Of a stretch of 64,000 nucleotides of DNA, positions 59,695 through 64,000 are shown in pieces (position 1 is the stretch's first letter; the number at the start of each line of letters is the position of its first letter). Both the position numbers and the translations under genes were made by a program. The notes below the pieces were generated by a model. It saw nothing but the letters and a program-made list of their open reading frames with translations, searched no databases and was not told the origin of the DNA. The stretch is from JBBQKI01 sp038326725. Lineage in GTDB: Bacteria > Bacteroidota > Bacteroidia > Flavobacteriales > Flavobacteriaceae. The DNA lies in assembly GCA_038326725.1 (NCBI GenBank), contig JBBQKI010000006.1:19176-83175 (forward strand). The letters run 5' to 3'.

Positions 59695-60696
59695 ATGGCT
59701 AAAAAAAATCAATCTTTAGGCGAATTCATTATTGAGAATCAAAGTGAATTCAAATATTCCTCGGGCGAACTTTCCCGGTTAATAAATTCCATCCGTTTGG
59801 CCGCAAAAGTGGTGAATCACGAAGTAAACAAAGCGGGTTTGGTGGACATTTTGGGTGCAGCGGGCGAAACCAATGTTCAGGGAGAAGACCAGCAAAAACT
59901 TGATGTTTATGCCAACGAGGTTTTCATAAAAACCCTTACCAATAGAGAAATAGTTTGCGGTATTGCCAGCGAAGAAGAAGACGATTTTATAACCATCACG
60001 GGCCGTAGCGGAAATAATGAAAACAAATATGTGGTCCTTATAGATCCATTGGACGGTTCGTCCAATATTGATGTGAACGTTTCGGTGGGTACTATTTTTT
60101 CCATTTACCGACGGATTACACAATCGGGGACTCCCGTTACCATTGAAGATTTTTTACAACCCGGCAATCAACAAGTTGCGGCTGGATACATTGTTTACGG
60201 TACTTCCACGATGTTGGTTTACACAACGGGTCACGGGGTAAACGGGTTTACTTTAAATCCCGCGATTGGGACTTATTACCTCTCACATCCTTTGATGAAA
60301 TTTCCCGAAAAAGGGAATATTTATTCTGTGAATGAGGGGAATTATATTCAGTTTCCGCAAGGGGTGAAGGATTATATAAAATATTGTCAGGAAGAAAAAG
60401 AAGACCGGCCGTACACCTCACGCTATATTGGTTCATTGGTTTCGGACTTTCACCGAAACATGATTAAGGGCGGAATTTATATTTACCCGAACACATCCAA
60501 AAACCCGGAAGGGAAACTGCGTTTATTGTATGAATGCAACCCGATGGCCATGATTGCAGAGCAAGCCGGAGGTAAAGCCAGCAATGGGTTTCAACGTATT
60601 TTGGACATAACCCCCGAAAAATTGCACCAGCGTGTTCCATTCTTTTGTGGAAGCAAACTTATGGTGGAAAAAGCCGAGGAATTCATGGGCAGATAG
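59695..60696 (+). CDS. fbp: Fructose-1,6-bisphosphatase, class I
   Basis: Gluconeogenic phosphatase of 333 residues. Metal-binding motifs are intact: Glu in GIASEEEDD, the DPLDGSSNIDVNVSVGTIFSIY signature (about 118-139), and SDFHRNMIKGGIYIYP near the C-terminus, with LLYECNPMAMIAEQAGGKA for the last ligand. ATG 59695 gives the usual N-terminus (MAKKNQSLGEFI). An upstream in-frame ATG (59620) lies in the divergent promoter region. A -7-like GATATTTG at 59664-59671 fits transcription of this start. Confidence 0.96.
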   Translation: MAKKNQSLGEFIIENQSEFKYSSGELSRLINSIRLAAKVVNHEVNKAGLVDILGAAGETNVQGEDQQKLDVYANEVFIKTLTNREIVCGIASEEEDDFITITGRSGNNENKYVVLIDPLDGSSNIDVNVSVGTIFSIYRRITQSGTPVTIEDFLQPGNQQVAAGYIVYGTSTMLVYTTGHGVNGFTLNPAIGTYYLSHPLMKFPEKGNIYSVNEGNYIQFPQGVKDYIKYCQEEKEDRPYTSRYIGSLVSDFHRNMIKGGIYIYPNTSKNPEGKLRLLYECNPMAMIAEQAGGKASNGFQRILDITPEKLHQRVPFFCGSKLMVEKAEEFMGR

Positions 60697-60698
60697 CT

Positions 60699-61124
60699 TT
60701 ATTTTTTATTCAACAAATACCTATAATCCTCAATATCCAATCCGCCGCTGTAAATCTCTATGGAACGTTTGATGAGTTTATGGGCCGCTTCCGCTGAATA
60801 TCCCAAACCAATCGCATATTTTTCGATCAAATAACGCTCGTGGTCATCGATTTCATGATCCACAAAAATCATTTCAAAAAGATCGTGGATGCGCTCCAAC
60901 CGTCTTTCTGCATTATTCGGCGGGTTTATTGGATATCGGGAGGGGTTTTTCAAAACCTCGTTATATTCCGATGGGTCAATATCGAGTTTTTGCGCAAAAC
61001 GTTGCAACATTTTTTCTTTTTCAGCAGTGATGGTTCCTTCTCGGGAAGCTATGTTGGCCATGGAAGCAAAATGACCCAAGTTTCGGGAATGTTCCCCGGT
61101 TTCAAAAAGATCTGTGAATGACAT
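60699..61124 (-). CDS. TerB-like domain protein
   Basis: Cytoplasmic helical protein of 141 residues. The pattern SMANIASREGTITAEKEKMLQRFAQKLDID followed by FEMIFVDHEIDDHERYLIEKYAIGLGYS is the TerB/DjlA repeat with paired acidic residues (DHEIDDHE) that could bind metal. No other ter genes are nearby, so a tellurite role is not supported. It is convergent with fbp, 2 bp apart. Confidence 0.78.
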   Translation of the reverse strand: MSFTDLFETGEHSRNLGHFASMANIASREGTITAEKEKMLQRFAQKLDIDPSEYNEVLKNPSRYPINPPNNAERRLERIHDLFEMIFVDHEIDDHERYLIEKYAIGLGYSAEAAHKLIKRSIEIYSGGLDIEDYRYLLNKK

Positions 61125-61337
61125 GATTTAAATTTTTTATCCCTCAAAGATAAAATATTTAAAGGCCATAGATAGGTAAGGGTTGTGTTTTTTGTTAAGT
61201 AATTAAAAACTCCTTTCTTTTAAAACAGCACCAATTTTATTAGAGATTATATTTTCTTATTTCCACACCCTAAACTTTTCTTAATTCCGAAAATAAGTAC
61301 GCACAATCTTTTAAATTTATCCAACTTCAAAAAAAAT

Positions 61338-62435
61338 ATGGCTATACCGCTTCTTGTTTTCAATGATAAAGGCATTTTCTGCGAAAAGGCAAATGTGTAT
61401 ATTGATGCTTGGCGCCCCGTGGATAAATGCATAGTTACCCATGGCCACGCGGACCACAGCCGTTGGGGGCACAAAGAATATATTACCCACACCAACAATG
61501 TGCCCATTATTAAACACCGCTTGGGGATTATCAACGTAACGGGGAAAAATTGGAACGAAACCTTTACTATAAACGGGGTCAAATTTTCTCTGCACCCTGC
61601 CGGGCATATTGTGGCTTCATCGCAGGTTAGGGTGGAATATAAAGGCGAAGTTTGGGTTTTTACCGGCGATTTTAAAACAGAAAACGACGGCTTGGCCGAA
61701 CCTTTTGAACCTGTAAAATGCCACACCTTTATAACCGAATGTACTTTTGGACTGCCCGCTTTTAAGTGGGAAAATCAAAACGAGGTTTTTATTGATATTA
61801 ATTCGTGGTGGGCCACTAATAAAGCCGAAGGAAGAACTTCGATCATTTTTGGGTATAGCTTGGGAAAAGCCCAGCGTTTACTGAAACATTTAGATGTTTC
61901 CAACGGCCGAATATTTACTCACGGCGCTGTGGAAAATATGACTCAAGTGCTTAGGCCGATGTATGACTTTCCGGGAACAACATTAATTACACGCGAAACA
62001 ACCAAACAAGAAATTGCCGGCAATATCGTGGTGGCTCCGCCCAGTGCCCATGGCAGCACATGGATCCGGAAAATGGTGCCTTTTGTAACCGCCTCAGCAA
62101 GCGGGTGGATGACCTTTAGGGGCGCAAGAAGGCGCCGAGCCATAGATCGGGGATTTGTGCTGAGTGACCACGCAGATTGGGACGGATTGTTGGCCTCCAT
62201 AAAAGCAACGGGGTGCGAAAAAGTAATTGCCACGCACGGTTATACCGATATTTTTTCCAAATATCTGCGAGAAGAATTGGGTTATGATGCACGAACGGAA
62301 AAAACGCAGTTTGAAGAAATTGGTGAAGAAATTGAGAAAGAATTGCATGAGAACAGTGGCGGGGAAATTCCCAATGAAGTAGAAAACAAACTTCCCTACC
62401 ATTTTGGGGGAGGGATTGAGGGAGGGGGCCTATGA
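61338..62435 (+). CDS. Ligase-associated DNA exonuclease (metallo-beta-lactamase / beta-CASP type)
   Basis: Nuclease of 365 residues of the family encoded beside ATP-dependent DNA ligases in bacteria. The N-terminal domain has THGHADHSRWGHKEY (metal-binding HxHxDH, about 34-48), LHPAGHIVASSQV, and GDFKTENDG with the Asp ligand. A beta-CASP region follows (SIIFGYSLGKAQRLLKHL), and SDHADWDGLLASIKATG and ATHGYTD carry the last ligands. The C-terminal GGGIEGGGL is encoded by a GC-rich repeat. Its stop overlaps the ligase start (ATGA). It probably processes DNA ends in a repair pathway with the ligase. Confidence 0.92.
   Translation: MAIPLLVFNDKGIFCEKANVYIDAWRPVDKCIVTHGHADHSRWGHKEYITHTNNVPIIKHRLGIINVTGKNWNETFTINGVKFSLHPAGHIVASSQVRVEYKGEVWVFTGDFKTENDGLAEPFEPVKCHTFITECTFGLPAFKWENQNEVFIDINSWWATNKAEGRTSIIFGYSLGKAQRLLKHLDVSNGRIFTHGAVENMTQVLRPMYDFPGTTLITRETTKQEIAGNIVVAPPSAHGSTWIRKMVPFVTASASGWMTFRGARRRRAIDRGFVLSDHADWDGLLASIKATGCEKVIATHGYTDIFSKYLREELGYDARTEKTQFEEIGEEIEKELHENSGGEIPNEVENKLPYHFGGGIEGGGL
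62405..62430 (+). repeat. GC-rich element at the end of the exonuclease gene
   Basis: GGGGGAGGGATTGAGGGAGGGGG, almost pure purine, just before the ATGA overlap with the ligase. It encodes a Gly-rich tail and may provide the ligase ribosome-binding site. Confidence 0.55.
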
Positions 62436-64000
62436 AAACATTCGCCACCCTAATAAAAAAGTTAGACAGCACAAACAAAACATCTGAAAAGGTTGCCGCC
62501 CTCACGGATTATTTTGAAAAAGCTAACGATACTGATAAACTTTGGGCAATTGCCCTTCTCTCTCACAGAAGACCTAAACGACCCGTAAATACTACATTGC
62601 TTCGTCTTTGGGCCACTGAAATAAGCGGGATCCCATTATGGCTTTTTGAAGAAAGTTATCACATTGTCGGGGATTTGGCAGAAACCATTGCGCTTATTTT
62701 GCCCGCATCAAAAAATGAAACTGATAAATCGCTTTCGGAATATATTACTGAAATTTCAAATTTGAAAAACCTTTCCGAAGCCGGGAAAAAAGAATACCTG
62801 CACGAAAACTGGCTACAGCTTCAATATTTTGAACGTTTCGTTTTCAATAAAATTTTGACTGGAAGTTTTCGCATCGGGGTTAGTCAAAAGCTGATGACGC
62901 GTGCACTTTCAAAAGCCACGGGAATTGAAGAAGACCTTCTTGCCCACAAATTGATGGGCGATTGGACCCCGGAGAAAACCACTTTTCAAAAATTAATTTT
63001 AGAAACAAACGAGGAAGATTACCTTTCCAAACCTTACCCTTTTTACCTCGCCTATGCAGTCGAAGACAATTTCCGGGAAAGCTTGGGAGATGTTTCAAAC
63101 TGGAATTTTGAACATAAGTGGGATGGAATACGCGCACAGGTAATTGTCCGAAACAATGAAGTTTTTGTATGGTCGCGTGGGGAAGAATTGGTTACCGATA
63201 AATATCCCGAATTTCAAAGATTTCTAAAAGAAGTTCCCAACGGGACCGTGCTGGATGGCGAAATCCTGCCTTTTTATAACGGGACAATTGGCAATTTCAA
63301 TGCGCTTCAAACCCGAATCGGTCGCAAAACTTTGTCCAAAGCTTTACTTCAAAAAACCCCTGTAATCCTCATTGCATATGATTTGTTGGAATGGAAAGGC
63401 GAGGATATTCGGCAAAAACCGTTTCGGGAAAGGAGGGAAATTTTGGACAATCTTATTGAGGAATGCAACTGTGACGAAATTGGTCTATTTCTAAGTAATA
63501 CAATGGACTTTAATAATTGGGACGAAGCAGCAAAAGAAAGGGAACTTTCACGTGAAAAATCAAGTGAAGGGTTGATGTTGAAAAGGAAAAATTCGCCCTA
63601 CCTCACGGGCCGCAAAAAAGGGGATTGGTGGAAATGGAAAATTGACCCCTTTTCCATCGATGCGGTGCTAACATATGCCATGCGTGGTCATGGGCGACGT
63701 GCCAATCTTTATACCGATTACACTTTCGGCCTTTGGGAAAATGGGGAATTGGTAACCTTTGCCAAAGCCTATTCCGGGTTGACAGATGCGGAATTTCGGC
63801 AATTGGATGCATGGATAAAAAATAATACGATGGAACGTTTTGGGCCGGTGCGCAGTGTAACGCCACACCATGTTTTTGAAATTGCCTTTGAGGGAATTGC
63901 CGAAAGCGGCCGCCATAAAAGCGGTATTGCAACCCGTTTCCCTCGGATTATCCGTTGGCGAAAGGACAAACCCAAAGAAGAGGCGAACACTTTGGATGAT
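62432..64000 (+). CDS. ATP-dependent DNA ligase (partial, 3' end outside window)
   Basis: First 523 residues of an ATP-dependent ligase, which should be almost the full length. The N-terminal helical DNA-binding domain (about 1-190, with WLQLQYFERFVFNKILTGSFRIGVSQ) is followed by the adenylation motif EHKWDGIR, nucleophile Lys229. Other ligase motifs are VLDGEIL, SEGLMLKRKNSPY and GDWWKWKIDP. The OB-fold contains TFGLWENGELVTFAKAYSG and HVFEIAFEGI. It overlaps the exonuclease by 4 bp. In related genomes an Lhr-type helicase and a phosphoesterase follow, which would lie beyond the right edge. This ligase serves repair; replication normally uses NAD-dependent LigA, not seen here. Confidence 0.94.
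   Translation, partial: MKTFATLIKKLDSTNKTSEKVAALTDYFEKANDTDKLWAIALLSHRRPKRPVNTTLLRLWATEISGIPLWLFEESYHIVGDLAETIALILPASKNETDKSLSEYITEISNLKNLSEAGKKEYLHENWLQLQYFERFVFNKILTGSFRIGVSQKLMTRALSKATGIEEDLLAHKLMGDWTPEKTTFQKLILETNEEDYLSKPYPFYLAYAVEDNFRESLGDVSNWNFEHKWDGIRAQVIVRNNEVFVWSRGEELVTDKYPEFQRFLKEVPNGTVLDGEILPFYNGTIGNFNALQTRIGRKTLSKALLQKTPVILIAYDLLEWKGEDIRQKPFRERREILDNLIEECNCDEIGLFLSNTMDFNNWDEAAKERELSREKSSEGLMLKRKNSPYLTGRKKGDWWKWKIDPFSIDAVLTYAMRGHGRRANLYTDYTFGLWENGELVTFAKAYSGLTDAEFRQLDAWIKNNTMERFGPVRSVTPHHVFEIAFEGIAESGRHKSGIATRFPRIIRWRKDKPKEEANTLDD

Overview
The window is a stretch of core chromosome from a member of the Bacteroidota, most likely a marine-type Flavobacteriaceae. The evidence is internal: type IX secretion (T9SS) sorting domains at the C-termini of two exported proteins, TAnnTTTG-type -7 promoter boxes in front of many genes, many lipoproteins with Cys-Gly starts, SusC-like TonB receptors, a fused OlsF-type aminolipid synthase, a short-form DXS, and an AT-rich intergenic background. 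I see no prophage, insertion sequence or CRISPR array. Genes are tightly packed and mostly housekeeping.

Layout. 1-3.1 kb: sucA (2-oxoglutarate dehydrogenase E1, cut by the left edge) and a polyprenyl synthetase, both on the minus strand. 3.2-10 kb: a TetR-TolC-HlyD-RND efflux operon. 10.2-15 kb: aspS, a small membrane protein, a cold-shock protein, tadA and dxs. 15-19 kb: a secreted M36 metallopeptidase and dgt. 19.1-27.8 kb: a probable phosphate-acquisition block (surface lipoprotein, TonB receptor, MORN-like protein, OprO/P porin, PiT permease fused to a DUF47/PhoU-like domain). 28-32.3 kb: a secreted protein of unknown function and nrdBA. 32.6-36.6 kb: the ybbP-ybbA / tesA neighbourhood. 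36.6-41.5 kb: DUF3109, MarC, S41 protease, dCMP deaminase, HupE, a small T9SS protein and tRNA-Leu(CAA). 41.7-47.8 kb: prs, rplY, pth, ribF, a vitamin K-dependent carboxylase homologue and serS. 47.9-53.7 kb: a TPR protein, DUF4286, rsmA, mgtE, a thioesterase and a D-hydroxyacid dehydrogenase. 53.8-61.1 kb: TM2 protein, lipoprotein, a DinB remnant, DUF5995, olsF-like, aspartokinase, GNAT, fbp and TerB. 61.3-64 kb: the start of the exonuclease/ATP-dependent ligase repair cassette, cut by the right edge.

Most notable signals. (1) Arrays of T(A/T)AC elements spaced exactly 11 bp apart lie in front of the lipoprotein/TonB operon, the porin and PiT. They look like a Pho-box regulon. One array points at a gene-free stretch of about 200 nt ending in a strong terminator, a candidate phosphate-responsive small RNA. 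A second strong terminator sits inside the lipoprotein/TonB-receptor operon. (2) A protein with all the landmark motifs of animal gamma-glutamyl carboxylase (GGCX), including the catalytic lysine. (3) Tandem heptanucleotide repeats that run directly into start codons (47.9 and 49.8 kb). (4) GC-rich palindromic elements embedded in frame within aspS and rsmA and at the ends of two other genes.

All calls come from reading the sequence and from remembered family knowledge. No database search was run.
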